Notes: generated by a model from the letters alone, not told the origin. A stretch of DNA of 64,000 nt from Streptomyces apocyni (GCF_009739465.1 NZ_WHOM01000045.1:1-64000), one strand, 5' to 3'. Shown: positions 10,027 to 21,859, counted from the first letter of the stretch. A program made the numbers and translations.

Positions 10027-10824
10027 GTGGCCGGACCCACCACCGCCGAGCGCGGTGCGCGCAAGCGGGAAACCGAACCGGCCCACCCGCCCCGGCCCCC
10101 GCGGCGACGGCGGCTGCGGCTGCCGTCGCCGCGTGCCCTCGTCGTCCTCCTCGTCGTGCTGGCCCTGTTCGGCGGGGGCGCTGGCTGGGCGCTCTACGGT
10201 TCGCAGTGGCTGCGGGTTGAGCGGGTGGGCACCTCTGGCACACAGGTGCTGACGCCCGAGGAGGTGCGGGAGGCCGCCGCGGTCCCGGTCGGGGCCCCGC
10301 TGATGTCTGTGGACACGGATCTGATCGAGGCCCGGCTGCGACGCGAGCTGCCGCGTATCGACTCGGTGGACGTGGTGCGTTCCTGGCCTGATGGAATCGG
10401 CCTGAAAGTGACGGAACGTGAGCCGGTTCTGGTGCTGCGCCGGGGCGGCGAGTTCATCGAAGTGGATGCCAAGGGAGTGCGGTTCGCCACGGTCGCGCGT
10501 GCCCCCAAGGGGGTCCCGGCCGTGGAATTGGCGGCAGGGCGCTCTCCGAGTCTGCACCGGTTTGGCACCGGACGGCTGGTGCGGGAAGCGGTGCGGGTGA
10601 CCGGTGACCTGCCAGCCGCTGTCGCCCGTGACATCCGTACCGTCAAAGTCCGTTCATATGACTCCATCTCGCTGGAGTTGACCGGGGGCCGTACCGTCGC
10701 CTGGGGGAGCGGCGAGAACGGCGCCGCGAAGGCGGCCAGCCTCACCGCCCTGATGAAAGCCGTGCCCAAGGCCCGTCACTTCGACGTCACCGCCCCCACC
10801 GCCCCTGCGGCATCAGGGAGTTGA
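10027..10824 (+). CDS. ftsQ: Cell division protein FtsQ
   Basis: Bitopic divisome protein that links the early ring to the septal synthases through FtsL and DivIC/FtsB-like partners. The product is 265 aa from GTG 10027 (preceded by AAGGCAGGGGAG). It has a basic Arg/Pro-rich cytoplasmic tail of about 38 residues, one membrane segment (ALVVLLVVLALFGGGAGWAL), a POTRA domain (WLRVERVGTSGTQVLTPEEV ... LMSVDTD) and the FtsQ beta domain with RSWPDGIGLKVTEREPVL. An upstream in-frame extension runs into murG and is not plausible. It is the last gene before the regulated ftsZ leader. Confidence 0.93.
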   Translation: MAGPTTAERGARKRETEPAHPPRPPRRRRLRLPSPRALVVLLVVLALFGGGAGWALYGSQWLRVERVGTSGTQVLTPEEVREAAAVPVGAPLMSVDTDLIEARLRRELPRIDSVDVVRSWPDGIGLKVTEREPVLVLRRGGEFIEVDAKGVRFATVARAPKGVPAVELAAGRSPSLHRFGTGRLVREAVRVTGDLPAAVARDIRTVKVRSYDSISLELTGGRTVAWGSGENGAAKAASLTALMKAVPKARHFDVTAPTAPAASGS

Positions 10825-10835
10825 CGCACATTCGT

Positions 10836-10861
10836 GCTGACCAGCACCCTGGTTGGTCAGC
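10836..10861 (+). other. Hairpin after ftsQ
   Basis: GCTGACCA (10836-10843) and TGGTCAGC (10854-10861) form a perfect 8-bp stem with a 10-nt loop, 11 bp after the ftsQ stop. There is no T-run, so it may be an mRNA-processing or weak termination signal that separates ftsQ from ftsZ expression. Confidence 0.4.
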
Positions 10862-10907
10862 GCAACGGCTGATCACATAGGGTGAAAAGAAAAACGGGAG
10901 GTTCGGC

Positions 10908-10991
10908 GTGTTCGTTGAACGTGCGCCACTTGTCGACTTAGTGTCCTGTTCGGAAGGGTCAGACGAAGCCCAGCAACAGACGCACTGGTAA
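10908..10991 (+). CDS. Putative 27-aa upstream ORF in the ftsZ leader, with TTA codon
   Basis: An open frame of 27 codons from GTG 10908 to TAA 10989-10991. It reads MFVERAPLVDLVSCS followed by EGSDEAQQQTHW. The ribosome site GGGAGG (10896-10901) is spaced 6 nt from the GTG, better than most genes here. Codon 11 is TTA (10938-10940), the rarest Streptomyces codon, read by the bldA tRNA. The stop codon overlaps the left arm of the inverted repeat at 10990-11014. Whether it is transcribed or translated is unknown: the intergenic region is known from other Streptomyces to hold several ftsZ promoters, and if the start sites lie downstream the ORF would be irrelevant. I know of no described function. 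Confidence 0.35.
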   Translation: MFVERAPLVDLVSCSEGSDEAQQQTHW

Positions 10992-11014
10992 CCCTAAACT
11001 TCAGCGTTAGGGTT
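10990..11014 (+). promoter_or_regulatory. Inverted repeat in the ftsZ promoter region
   Basis: AACCCTAA (10990-10997) and TTAGGGTT (11007-11014) are perfect inverted arms around a 9-nt spacer, about 95 bp before the ftsZ start. It could be an operator or an mRNA hairpin. The whole 285-bp gap 10825-11109 is comparatively AT-rich and is the place where Streptomyces ftsZ promoters, including the sporulation-specific one, are known to lie; I cannot assign individual start sites. Confidence 0.5.
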
Positions 11015-11109
11015 CGGGTCGGCGTTCGGACCGTCCCAATCGGCATCAGTCGGCGCGGCGCTCACAGAGCGCGGCGACGACACGTAACTCGAGGCGAGAG
11101 GCCTTCGAC

Positions 11110-12327
11110 GTGGCAGCACCGCAGAACTACCTCGCAGTCATCAAAGTCATCGGTGTCGGCGGCGGTGGTGTCAATGCCATCAACCGGATGATCGAGGTCG
11201 GTCTCAAGGGCGTCGAGTTCATCGCTATCAACACCGACGCCCAGGCTCTGTTGATGAGCGACGCCGACGTCAAACTGGACGTCGGCCGTGAACTCACCCG
11301 CGGACTCGGCGCCGGAGCCAATCCGGGCGTCGGCCGCAAGGCCGCCGAAGACCACCGCGAGGAGATCGAGGAGGTCCTCAAGGGGGCCGACATGGTCTTC
11401 GTCACCGCCGGCGAAGGCGGCGGTACCGGCACCGGCGGCGCCCCGGTCGTCGCCAACATCGCCCGCTCGCTCGGCGCCCTGACCATCGGTGTGGTCACCC
11501 GGCCCTTCACCTTTGAGGGCCGCCGCCGCGCCAACCAGGCCGAGGACGGCATCGCGGAACTCCGCGAAGAGGTCGACACCCTCATCGTGATCCCGAACGA
11601 CCGGCTGCTGTCCATCTCGGACCGCCAGGTCAGCGTTCTTGACGCGTTCAAGTCCGCGGACCAGGTACTGCTGTCGGGTGTGCAGGGCATCACCGACCTG
11701 ATCACCACTCCCGGTCTGATCAACCTCGACTTCGCCGACGTCAAGTCGGTCATGTCCGAGGCCGGTTCGGCGCTCATGGGCATCGGATCGGCGCGCGGCG
11801 ACGACCGCGCCGTGGCCGCGGCCGAGATGGCGATCTCCTCGCCGCTGCTCGAAGCGTCCATCGACGGCGCCCGCGGGGTTCTGCTCTCCATCTCCGGTGG
11901 GAGCGACCTCGGCCTCTTCGAGATCAACGAAGCCGCCCAGCTGGTGAGCGAGGCCGCCCACCCGGAGGCGAACATCATCTTCGGCGCGGTCATCGACGAC
12001 GCACTCGGTGACGAGGTCCGGGTGACGGTCATCGCCGCCGGGTTCGACGGCGGACAGCCACCGTCCAAGCGGGACAACGTCATCGGGTCGACCTCCACCA
12101 AGAGGGACGAGCCCGCACCCGTACGAGCCGCCGACGCACGCCCGTCCTACGGGGCGCTCGGCAGCGTGACCGCGCGCGACGACGCGCCGCTTCCCGAGGC
12201 CGACCCCGAGCCGGCGCCGGTGAGTGAGCTCCCCTCGACGCAGGCCACGCCGCCGCAGGTTCCGCCGGCCCGCCCGTACCAGGACAGCCAGGCCGAGGAA
12301 CTGGACGTTCCGGACTTCCTGAAGTGA
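11110..12327 (+). CDS. ftsZ: Cell division GTPase FtsZ
   Basis: Tubulin-like GTPase that polymerises into the Z-ring and, in Streptomyces hyphae, into sporulation ladders. It is 405 aa. The N-terminal [13 protein letters not shown], the tubulin signature [10 protein letters not shown] near residue 104, the NDRLL and synergy-loop residues ([13 protein letters not shown]) and the C-terminal core VPDFLK are present; a Pro/Ala-rich linker of about 70 residues precedes the tail. Start GTG 11110 begins [18 protein letters not shown] as in homologues. A 285-bp leader separates it from ftsQ, consistent with its own regulated promoters. The stop overlaps the next start (GTGA). Confidence 0.98.
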   Translation: MAAPQNYLAVIKVIGVGGGGVNAINRMIEVGLKGVEFIAINTDAQALLMSDADVKLDVGRELTRGLGAGANPGVGRKAAEDHREEIEEVLKGADMVFVTAGEGGGTGTGGAPVVANIARSLGALTIGVVTRPFTFEGRRRANQAEDGIAELREEVDTLIVIPNDRLLSISDRQVSVLDAFKSADQVLLSGVQGITDLITTPGLINLDFADVKSVMSEAGSALMGIGSARGDDRAVAAAEMAISSPLLEASIDGARGVLLSISGGSDLGLFEINEAAQLVSEAAHPEANIIFGAVIDDALGDEVRVTVIAAGFDGGQPPSKRDNVIGSTSTKRDEPAPVRAADARPSYGALGSVTARDDAPLPEADPEPAPVSELPSTQATPPQVPPARPYQDSQAEELDVPDFLK

Positions 12328-13070
12328 TACCGAGCTCCTTGACCGCCACGCACGACACCGCGAGCGGCGCCCACTTCGCCTTCACCGACCGGTGGGGCGG
12401 GGTGAGCGCCGTTCCGTACGAGGAACTCAACCTCGGCGGCGCGGTCGGCGATGATCCGGCGGCGGTGCGGACCAACCGTGAACGCGCCGCCGCGTCACTG
12501 GGAATCGACCCGGCCCTGGTCGTCTGGATGAACCAGGTACACGGACGCGAGGTCGCGGTCGTGGCGGGACCCTGGGCCGCGGACGCCGAACTTCCGTCCG
12601 TCGACGCCGTGGTGACCGCGCGACGTGGCCTCGCCCTCGCCGTACTCACCGCGGACTGCACTCCCGTTCTGCTGGCCGACCCGGTCGCGGGCGTGGCGGG
12701 TGCCGCGCACGCGGGGCGGCCCGGCCTGGTGGCCGGGGTCGTCCCCGCCGCCGTCGAGGCGATGGTGGACCTGGGCGCCGAGCCGTCCCGGATCATCGCC
12801 CGTACCGGACCCGCGGTCTGCGGTCGCTGCTATGAAGTGCCGGAGGCCATGCGAGCCGAGGTGGCCGGGGTGGAGCCCGCGGCCTACAGCGAGACGAGCT
12901 GGGGAACGCCAGCGGTCGATGTGACCGCGGGAGTGCACGCTCAGCTCGACCGGCTCGGGGTACGCGACCGGCGGCAGTCGCCGGTCTGCACGCTGGAGTC
13001 CGCTGACCACTTTTCGTACCGCCGCGAGCAGACCACCGGTCGACTCGCGGGCTATGTCTGGCTGGACTGA
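12324..13070 (+). CDS. pgeF: PgeF/YfiH family protein (purine nucleoside phosphorylase-type multicopper oxidase fold)
   Basis: Product of 248 aa of the YfiH/YlmD family. In E. coli the homologue PgeF hydrolyses UDP-MurNAc carrying a wrong L-Ser, a peptidoglycan editing role that fits this location; other members act as purine nucleoside phosphorylases, and older annotation calls them laccases. Metal-site motifs are visible: NQVHG near residue 72, [11 protein letters not shown] near 110 and AHAGRPGL near 129, with the [11 protein letters not shown] segment near 156. Start GTG overlaps the ftsZ stop, indicating coupling. The substrate here is an inference. Confidence 0.85.
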   Translation: MIPSSLTATHDTASGAHFAFTDRWGGVSAVPYEELNLGGAVGDDPAAVRTNRERAAASLGIDPALVVWMNQVHGREVAVVAGPWAADAELPSVDAVVTARRGLALAVLTADCTPVLLADPVAGVAGAAHAGRPGLVAGVVPAAVEAMVDLGAEPSRIIARTGPAVCGRCYEVPEAMRAEVAGVEPAAYSETSWGTPAVDVTAGVHAQLDRLGVRDRRQSPVCTLESADHFSYRREQTTGRLAGYVWLD

Positions 13071-13076
13071 TCGGGA

Positions 13077-13796
13077 ATGACGGACCGTAAGGCAGAACTC
13101 GCCAGAAATCTGGCGAAAGTAGAGGAGCGCATCGCGACCGCGTGTGCGGCGGCGGGGCGCAAGCGGGAAGAGGTGACCCTGATCGTGGTCACCAAGACCT
13201 ACCCGGCGAGCGATGTGCGGATTCTCTCGGAACTCGGGGTGCGCGACGTCGCCGAGAACCGTGACCAGGACGCCGCCCCCAAGGCCAGAGAGTGCGCGGA
13301 TCTGCCACTCACCTGGCACTTCGTCGGCCAGTTGCAGACCAACAAAGTGCGTTCCGTGGTGGGTTATGCCGGATTGGTGCAGTCGGTCGACCGCCCCAAG
13401 CTGGTCTCCGCTCTCTCCGCCGCGGCGGTCGCGGCCGAGCGCGAAGTGGGGTGCCTGGTGCAGGTCGCCCTGGACGCGGAAGTGGGCGGCCGGGGTGCGC
13501 GCGCGGGCGTGGCACCCGACGGAATCGAGGAGTTGGCCCGGCTCGTGGACGAGGCCCCGGGACTGCGGCTCGACGGTCTGATGACGGTCGCCCCGCTCAC
13601 CGGACCGTACGCGGGGCGCCAACAGGCGGCGTTTGAGCAGCTAATGGAATTCTCAACCCACCTGCGCGCGGCCCACCCGGCTGCGAACATGGTCTCAGCA
13701 GGGATGAGTGCGGACCTCGAACAGGCCGTGGCGGCCGGGGCGACACATGTGCGCGTCGGCAGTGCGGTACTCGGAGTCCGACCCAGGCTCGGGTAA
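13077..13796 (+). CDS. YggS family PLP-binding protein (PLP homeostasis)
   Basis: Product of 239 aa, a single-domain alanine-racemase-fold protein that binds pyridoxal 5'-phosphate but has no known catalytic activity; homologues (YggS, PROSC/PLPBP) buffer PLP. Motifs are [11 protein letters not shown] (PLP lysine at about residue 42), [25 protein letters not shown] and the C-terminal [27 protein letters not shown]. It starts 6 bp after the pgeF-like gene and is a normal member of the ftsZ-downstream cluster in actinobacteria and Gram-positives (ylmE position). Confidence 0.9.
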   Translation: MTDRKAELARNLAKVEERIATACAAAGRKREEVTLIVVTKTYPASDVRILSELGVRDVAENRDQDAAPKARECADLPLTWHFVGQLQTNKVRSVVGYAGLVQSVDRPKLVSALSAAAVAAEREVGCLVQVALDAEVGGRGARAGVAPDGIEELARLVDEAPGLRLDGLMTVAPLTGPYAGRQQAAFEQLMEFSTHLRAAHPAANMVSAGMSADLEQAVAAGATHVRVGSAVLGVRPRLG

Positions 13797-13917
13797 CGTC
13801 GCCAAGCAAGTCGGACCACAGCAGAAAATATGGTCATTTCCGCTGATAGGCGGGGATATCCAGTGGATCGCGGGCACTTGGTGGCAGGCGAATCCCACAG
13901 AGCGGAGGACTCAGAGT

Positions 13918-14532
13918 ATGGCCGGCGCGATGCGCAAGATGGCGGTCTACCTCGGCCTCGTGGAGGACGACGGTTACGACGGCCGGGGCTTCGACCCCGA
14001 CGACGAGTTCGAGCCTGAGCTGGACCCGGAGCCCGAGCGGGACCGCCGACGGCACGAGCCGTCACACCAGCAGCTGTCGCAGGACGAACCGGTACGTAAG
14101 GTGCACACGCCAGCGCCCCGCGACCCGATTCCGCTTCCGGCGGAAACCGGACGTCCCGCACGTATCGCCCCCGTGGCATCCATCACACCCGAACGTCACA
14201 GCCTGGAGAAGAACGCACCGGTGATCATGCCCAAGGTCGTGTCCGAGCGGGAGCCCTACCGCATCACCACATTGCACCCCCGGACGTACAACGAGGCCCG
14301 TACCATCGGGGAACACTTCCGTGAGGGCACTCCGGTGATCATGAATCTCACGGAGATGGATGACACGGATGCGAAGCGACTTGTCGACTTTGCCGCCGGT
14401 CTGGTCTTCGGACTGCATGGCAGCATTGAGCGGGTGACGCAGAAGGTGTTCCTGTTGTCGCCTGCTAACGTCGATGTCACGGCGGAGGACAAGGCCCGTA
14501 TCGCAGAGGGCGGGTTCTTCAACCAGAGCTGA
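13918..14532 (+). CDS. sepF: Cell division protein SepF
   Basis: Cytosolic FtsZ-binding protein that anchors Z filaments to the membrane through its N-terminal amphipathic helix. It is 204 aa. The N-terminal [18 protein letters not shown] is the membrane-targeting helix, followed by an acidic, low-complexity linker and the C-terminal SepF domain ([19 protein letters not shown] ... [23 protein letters not shown]...[12 protein letters not shown]). ATG 13918 was chosen because it gives this conserved helix and is preceded by GCGGAGGA. The 121-bp gap before it may carry a promoter. Confidence 0.95.
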   Translation: MAGAMRKMAVYLGLVEDDGYDGRGFDPDDEFEPELDPEPERDRRRHEPSHQQLSQDEPVRKVHTPAPRDPIPLPAETGRPARIAPVASITPERHSLEKNAPVIMPKVVSEREPYRITTLHPRTYNEARTIGEHFREGTPVIMNLTEMDDTDAKRLVDFAAGLVFGLHGSIERVTQKVFLLSPANVDVTAEDKARIAEGGFFNQS

Positions 14533-14585
14533 GACGCAGTACCGGATCAACAGAGTTTGAGGCAGGGGAGAGGGAAGCGCGAGTC

Positions 14586-14876
14586 ATGGGCGTTGTCTGG
14601 GAAGTGCTCTACATCGCGCTGATGTGTTTCCTGATTGTCCTGATTTTCCGGTTGGTCATGGACTACGTCTTTCAGTTCGCCCGCTCATGGCAGCCAGGCA
14701 AGACGATGGTGGTCGTTCTTGAGGCCACCTACACGGTCACTGATCCACCACTCAAGCTTCTGCGGCGGTTCATCCCGCCGCTGCGTCTCGGGGGCGTGGC
14801 GCTAGACCTGTCCTTCTTCGTACTGCTGATCATCGTCTACATCCTGATCTCCGTCGTAAGCGGACTTCCGAGGTGA
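14586..14876 (+). CDS. YggT/YlmG family membrane protein
   Basis: Small membrane protein of 96 aa with two hydrophobic segments (about residues 5-27 and 70-93) separated by the family loop KPLKLLRRFIPP-like sequence (DPPLKLLRRFIPPLRLGGVALDLSFF). The family sits between sepF and divIVA in many Gram-positives and is linked to envelope or division processes, though its molecular role is not settled. ATG 14586 is preceded by GGCAGGGGAGAGGG. It is co-directional with sepF (53 bp apart) and divIVA (52 bp apart). Confidence 0.88.
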   Translation: MGVVWEVLYIALMCFLIVLIFRLVMDYVFQFARSWQPGKTMVVVLEATYTVTDPPLKLLRRFIPPLRLGGVALDLSFFVLLIIVYILISVVSGLPR

Positions 14877-14928
14877 CTGTGGACGATACGGTCTTGCCGA
14901 GTGCCGATGACTACGTTGAGGTGAAGAG

Positions 14929-16116
14929 ATGCCGTTGACCCCCGAGGACGTGCGGAACAAGCAGTTCACAACCGTCCGCCTCCGAGAAGGCTATGACGAG
15001 GACGAGGTTGATGCCTTCCTCGACGAGGTCGAGTCCGAGCTGACCCGACTGCTCCGCGAGAACGAGGACCTGCGCGCCAAGCTGGCCGCCGCGACCCGTG
15101 CCGCCGCGCAGAACCAGCAACAGGGCGGGATGCGCAAGCCGCCCGAACAGCAGCAGCAGGACCAGCGGCCAGGCGCCCCGGTGCCCGCCGCAATATCGGG
15201 CCCGCAGCCGGTTCAGCCGCAGCAGCACCCGATGGGCGGCCCGCCCCAGCTGCCCGGCGGTGCGCCGCAGCTGCCTCCGGGCCCTGGTGGCCAGCAGCAG
15301 GGTCAGGGCGGCCCGATGCAGGGCGGTCCCATGCAGCAGCAGGGCGGCCCCATGCAGGGCGGCCCGATGCAGCAGCAGGGTGGCCCCATGCAGCAGGGCG
15401 GCCCGATGCAGGGCGGCATGCAGCAGCACGGCGGCCCGCAGCTGCCGCAGCCCGGCCAGGGCCCCGGTGGCGACAGTGCCGCGCGCGTGCTCTCGCTGGC
15501 GCAGCAGACCGCCGACCAGGCGATCGCTGAGGCCCGTTCCGAGGCCAACAAGATCGTGGGCGAGGCCCGTTCGCGTGCCGAAGGCCTCGAGCGTGACGCG
15601 CGCGCCAAGGCTGACGCCCTGGAGCGGGACGCGCAGGAAAAGCACCGCGTCGCGATGGGCTCCCTGGAGTCCGCCCGCGCCACGCTGGAGCGCAAGGTCG
15701 AGGACCTGCGTGGCTTCGAGCGCGAGTACCGCACCCGCCTGAAGTCGTACCTGGAGAGCCAGCTGCGTCAGCTGGAGACCCAGGCCGACGACTCGCTGGC
15801 CCCGCCGCGTCAGCCGGCGGCCGCGTCGCTGCCGTCGTCCTCCTCGATGGCTCCGGCCGGTGCCGGTGCACCCTCGATGGGCGGCCACACGATGGGCGGC
15901 AACCAGTCCATGGGCGGTAACCAGTCCATGGGGGGTAACCAGTCCATGGGCGGCCACGGAGGTACCTCCGGCGGCGGCAACTCGTACGGCAGCCAGCAGC
16001 AGATGGCTCCGGCGATGACCCAGCCGATGGCGCCGGTGCGGCCGCAGGCCCCGCAGCCGATGCAGCAGGCTCCGTCGCCGATGCGCGGCTTCCTCATCGA
16101 CGAGGACGACAACTGA
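14929..16116 (+). CDS. divIVA: Polar growth protein DivIVA
   Basis: Coiled-coil protein that marks hyphal tips and recruits the polar wall-synthesis machinery; essential in Streptomyces. It is 395 aa. The N-terminal DivIVA domain (LTPEDVRNKQFTTVRLREGY, DEVDAFLDEVE) is followed by a first coiled coil, a PQG-rich linker with repeated GGPMQ/QQG units (about residues 100-180), a long second coiled coil (residues 185-285) and a C-terminal tail with GGNQSM-type repeats ending GFLIDEDDN. The repeat-rich linkers vary in length between species. It closes the dcw region and is followed by a strong terminator. Confidence 0.97.
   Translation: MPLTPEDVRNKQFTTVRLREGYDEDEVDAFLDEVESELTRLLRENEDLRAKLAAATRAAAQNQQQGGMRKPPEQQQQDQRPGAPVPAAISGPQPVQPQQHPMGGPPQLPGGAPQLPPGPGGQQQGQGGPMQGGPMQQQGGPMQGGPMQQQGGPMQQGGPMQGGMQQHGGPQLPQPGQGPGGDSAARVLSLAQQTADQAIAEARSEANKIVGEARSRAEGLERDARAKADALERDAQEKHRVAMGSLESARATLERKVEDLRGFEREYRTRLKSYLESQLRQLETQADDSLAPPRQPAAASLPSSSSMAPAGAGAPSMGGHTMGGNQSMGGNQSMGGNQSMGGHGGTSGGGNSYGSQQQMAPAMTQPMAPVRPQAPQPMQQAPSPMRGFLIDEDDN
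15896..15955 (+). repeat. In-gene tandem repeat in divIVA (GGNQSM units)
   Basis: Three to four units of about 18 bp encode MGGNQS in the C-terminal tail of DivIVA. The near-identity at the DNA level suggests expansion by slippage or unequal recombination. The upstream stretch 15300-15430 holds a similar GGPMQ repeat. Confidence 0.75.
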
Positions 16117-16158
16117 CCCCACCCGCGCGGACAGCGCGCGTGTAGCGTCGGCGCTCAG

Positions 16159-16198
16159 GGCCGGGCCCGGAACTCCTTGTTCCGGGCCCGGCCTTTTT
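16159..16198 (+). terminator. Rho-independent terminator of divIVA
   Basis: A perfect 15-bp stem (16159-16173 with 16179-16193) with a 5-nt loop TCCTT is followed by TTTTT at 16194-16198. It ends the dcw/divIVA transcription unit. Confidence 0.93.
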
Positions 16199-16246
16199 GC
16201 TTGGCGTACACCTTTGCTTGACGTACATCTGCGCCCACGCACACAA

Positions 16247-16302
16247 CGCCGAAGGCCCGCGCCGGCCCGATCGACCTGATCGGGTGGCGCGGGCCTTCGG
16301 CG
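16247..16302 (-). terminator. Hairpin terminator of ileS
   Basis: A perfect 17-bp stem (16247-16263 with 16286-16302) encloses a loop that itself contains CCCGATC/GATCGGG, making one long hairpin 30 bp beyond the ileS stop on the - strand. There is no T-run, as is common for Streptomyces terminators. Confidence 0.8.
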
Positions 16303-16331
16303 TGACCGAAAGGAGGTGCTACGGGCTACGG

Positions 16332-19478
<3,147 letters not shown>

Positions 19479-19770
19479 TCGCGTATTCCTCCGACGGGCT
19501 GCTGCCTTCCGTCGGAGGGACGAGAGCCGGTCGCCGTACGGCGCGCTCCCGCGGTACCACCCTCCTTGGCCCGCCGGCGCGGGTGTGCCGGTGAGCCCCC
19601 TCATTGGGGTCGCGATGCCGGGTCTACTGGCCGTGGGCTGACTGCCGTGGCGTTCTTCCGGCGGCTCCGGGGTGATCTTCACCTCCGCGCTCGCCCCCGG
19701 GCTCACACCGTCCCCGGGTCGCTCTGGGCTGCGTACGGACGCTACTCGTCCCCATCCATGCCTGTTCGCT
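19479..19770 (-). ncRNA. T-box leader of ileS (translational type)
   Basis: The - strand leader carries the T-box core AGGGTGGTACCGCG (complement of 19550-19563). A candidate specifier codon AUC (isoleucine) lies at 19674-19676 within GAAGATCACC. Near the gene, CCTCCGACGG (19509-19518) pairs perfectly with CCGTCGGAGG (19488-19497), which contains the ileS ribosome site: a sequestrator. The T-box GGAGGG (19560-19565) can instead pair with CCCTCC (19514-19519), freeing the site. Uncharged tRNA-Ile bound to the leader would favour the open form. There is no intrinsic terminator, so control is probably at translation, as known for actinobacterial ileS T-boxes. Confidence 0.92.
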
Positions 19771-19776
19771 CCGCCC

Positions 19777-19782
19777 AGTGTA
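19777..19782 (-). promoter_or_regulatory. Probable ileS promoter -10 box
   Basis: TACACT on the - strand is placed to start transcription near 19770, giving a leader of about 290 nt that covers the whole T-box. No good -35 box was found at 17 bp. Confidence 0.55.
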
Positions 19783-20064
19783 CGGGGCTTAGCGCGCGTC
19801 GGCCGACCGGTTTTCCCGCGCTGGGTGAGGGCGGCCGGGCTGCGTTCGGTGACCCGAATGGGCATACGTGGCCCGGCGGACCTGGGCTCGCGGTTCCTGG
19901 CGGATTACCGGGCGGGGAGCTGGGCACAACGGATGCAGGCCCGTTGTGCGGTACCTGTGGGCGGGCGAATCGGGCGGCGTGCCCCGTTGCCGCGAGCCTG
20001 GAGTCGACTTATCGTCCCAGCACGATTCGCGTGCAAGATCACAATTTGTGAAGGGGCCGCGGCC

Positions 20065-21150
20065 ATGGTGGCGAAAAAGACCGCCGGACACAGTTCGGCG
20101 TCCGCCAGATCGACCGGTTCCACCGGTTCCGGTTCCGGCTCAGGTTCCAGTGGTGCCTCGGCCAAGGACGTGGGCGGCAAGAAGACCACGGCCGCGGCGA
20201 AGAAGACCTCGTCGAGGTCGACCGCGGCGGTTCGGAAGACAACGGCGACCGGGCAGGCGGCGGCGGAGCAGGCGGCCGCCGCGCCGAGGAAGAGCACGGC
20301 GAAGAAGGCGACGGCGAAGAAAACCGCGACCCCGAAGGCCACGGCGAAGGCGACGGCGGCGAAGAAGGCGACGACCAAGAAGGCTACGACCAAGAAAGTC
20401 GCGGCTAAGAAGAGCGCGGCCGAGAAGGCCCCAGCCAAGGCCGTGGCGAGTAAGAAGGCGACCGCGGAGAAGGCGGCTCCGACGAAGGCCGCCGCGTCTC
20501 AGACGGCGGCCACCAAGACGGGCGCGGCGAAAGAGAGCACGGCCAGGGGGGCGTCGGCTCGGGAGAAGGGTGCGGGTTCGGGGAAGAAGGGTGCTGCCAG
20601 GAAGACGGCCGCGTCCGGGACCGAGGTCGCGGCGCGGGCCGCGGAGGAGACGGGAGCCAAATCGGTGGTTGCGAAGAAGACTCCGGGTACGGCGACGGCG
20701 GCGGACAAGGAGACCGGTGGCGTGCCCAAGGCGCGGGCCGCGGCGACCGAGCCGGGCGAGCTCGCGGTCCGTCCAGGCGAAGACCCCTGGACCCCCGAGG
20801 AGGTCGCCGAGGCCCGAACCGGGCTGATCGACGAGGCGGAGCGGCTGCGTACCGAGATCGGCAGCGCCGAGGAGGCGCTGGCGCGTCTGATGCGGGACTC
20901 GGGAGACGGCGCGGGCGACGACCAGGCCGACACCGGCACCAAGAACATCACGCGTGAGCACGAGCTGGCGCTCGCGGCCAACGCCCGCGACATGCTCCAG
21001 CAGATCGAGCGGGCCATCGGACGGCTTGACGCGGGTACGTACGGCCTCTGCGAGCACTGCGGCAAGCCGATCGGCAAGGCACGCATCCAGGCCTTCCCGA
21101 GCGCGACCCTGTGTGTGGAGTGCAAGCAGAAGCAGGAACGGCGCTCCTGA
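20065..21150 (+). CDS. DksA/TraR zinc-finger protein with histone H1-like N-terminus
   Basis: Product of 361 aa with two parts. Residues 1 to about 225 are Lys/Ala/Thr-rich with many AKK/TKK/TAAK units, like the C-terminal tails of eukaryotic H1 and bacterial histone-like proteins, and are expected to bind DNA non-specifically. Residues about 235-361 form a DksA/TraR-type domain: a helical hairpin (ARTGLIDEAERLRTEIG...ALAANARDMLQQIERAI) and the C4 zinc finger CEHCGKPIGKARIQAFPSA with CVEC. DksA proteins act in the RNA polymerase secondary channel; the typical acidic tip residues of DksA are not obvious, so that activity is uncertain. ATG 20065 follows GAAGGGG; GTG 20068 is possible. The gap 19783-20064 is shared with the ileS promoter. 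Confidence 0.85.
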   Translation: MVAKKTAGHSSASARSTGSTGSGSGSGSSGASAKDVGGKKTTAAAKKTSSRSTAAVRKTTATGQAAAEQAAAAPRKSTAKKATAKKTATPKATAKATAAKKATTKKATTKKVAAKKSAAEKAPAKAVASKKATAEKAAPTKAAASQTAATKTGAAKESTARGASAREKGAGSGKKGAARKTAASGTEVAARAAEETGAKSVVAKKTPGTATAADKETGGVPKARAAATEPGELAVRPGEDPWTPEEVAEARTGLIDEAERLRTEIGSAEEALARLMRDSGDGAGDDQADTGTKNITREHELALAANARDMLQQIERAIGRLDAGTYGLCEHCGKPIGKARIQAFPSATLCVECKQKQERRS

Positions 21151-21229
21151 CCGCGCTCCTGAGTCTCGGTGACCTTACGTGTGTGTCGTACCCTCATCCT
21201 CAGTCGGGTATCGAGGTTGAGGGATTTAC

Positions 21230-21799
21230 GTGGCAGAGGCGGAGCGCATCATCAGTACGCCGGACATCCCTGAGGCGGCAGGCGCGGAGCCGTCGGAGCC
21301 GTCCGCGCCGAAGGGACACCGGCGGATCGCCGTGCTGCTCGGCGTGGCCCTGTTCGCGTACCTGCTGGACCTCGGCAGCAAGATCCTGGTGGTCACCAAG
21401 CTGGAGCACCACGAGCCGATCGAGGTGATCGGCGACTGGCTGCGGTTCGAGGCGATCCGGAACGCGGGCGCCGCCTTCGGCTTCGGCGAGGCCTTCACGG
21501 TGATCTTCACGGTGATCGCGGCGGCGGTGATCGTGGTGATCATCCGACTGGCCCGCAAGCTGTACAGCCTGCCGTGGGCGATCGCGCTCGGCCTGCTGCT
21601 CGGCGGCGCGCTGGGCAACCTCACCGACCGGATCTTCCGGGCGCCCGGTGTCTTCGAGGGCGCTGTCGTCGATTTCATCGCACCCAAGGGCTTCGCCGTC
21701 TTCAACCTGGCGGACTCGGCGATCGTGTGCGGTGGCATCCTGATCGTGATCCTGTCGTTCCGCGGCCTGGACCCGGACGGCACGGTCCACAAGGACTGA
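21230..21799 (+). CDS. lspA: Lipoprotein signal peptidase LspA
   Basis: Membrane aspartyl peptidase that cleaves signal peptides of diacylglyceryl-modified prolipoproteins. It is 189 aa with four hydrophobic segments and a longer hydrophilic N-terminus than usual (about 30 residues). Motifs are DLGSKILVV near residue 45, [10 protein letters not shown] near 75 and the catalytic pair in [11 protein letters not shown] and VVDFI...[14 protein letters not shown] 21230 was chosen; GAGGTTGAGGGA lies upstream. It is followed 60 bp later by the pseudouridine synthase gene, the same order as in many bacteria. Confidence 0.95.
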   Translation: MAEAERIISTPDIPEAAGAEPSEPSAPKGHRRIAVLLGVALFAYLLDLGSKILVVTKLEHHEPIEVIGDWLRFEAIRNAGAAFGFGEAFTVIFTVIAAAVIVVIIRLARKLYSLPWAIALGLLLGGALGNLTDRIFRAPGVFEGAVVDFIAPKGFAVFNLADSAIVCGGILIVILSFRGLDPDGTVHKD

Positions 21800-21859
21800 C
21801 GTAACTGACGCAGAGGACTGGCGTACGAGAACACCTTGCGCGTCCGGCATACTCGTCAG

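Noticed and set aside
19783..20064. A gene between ileS and the DksA-type gene
   Set aside because: The frames open here are upstream extensions of the DksA frame or ileS leader shadows without start signals.
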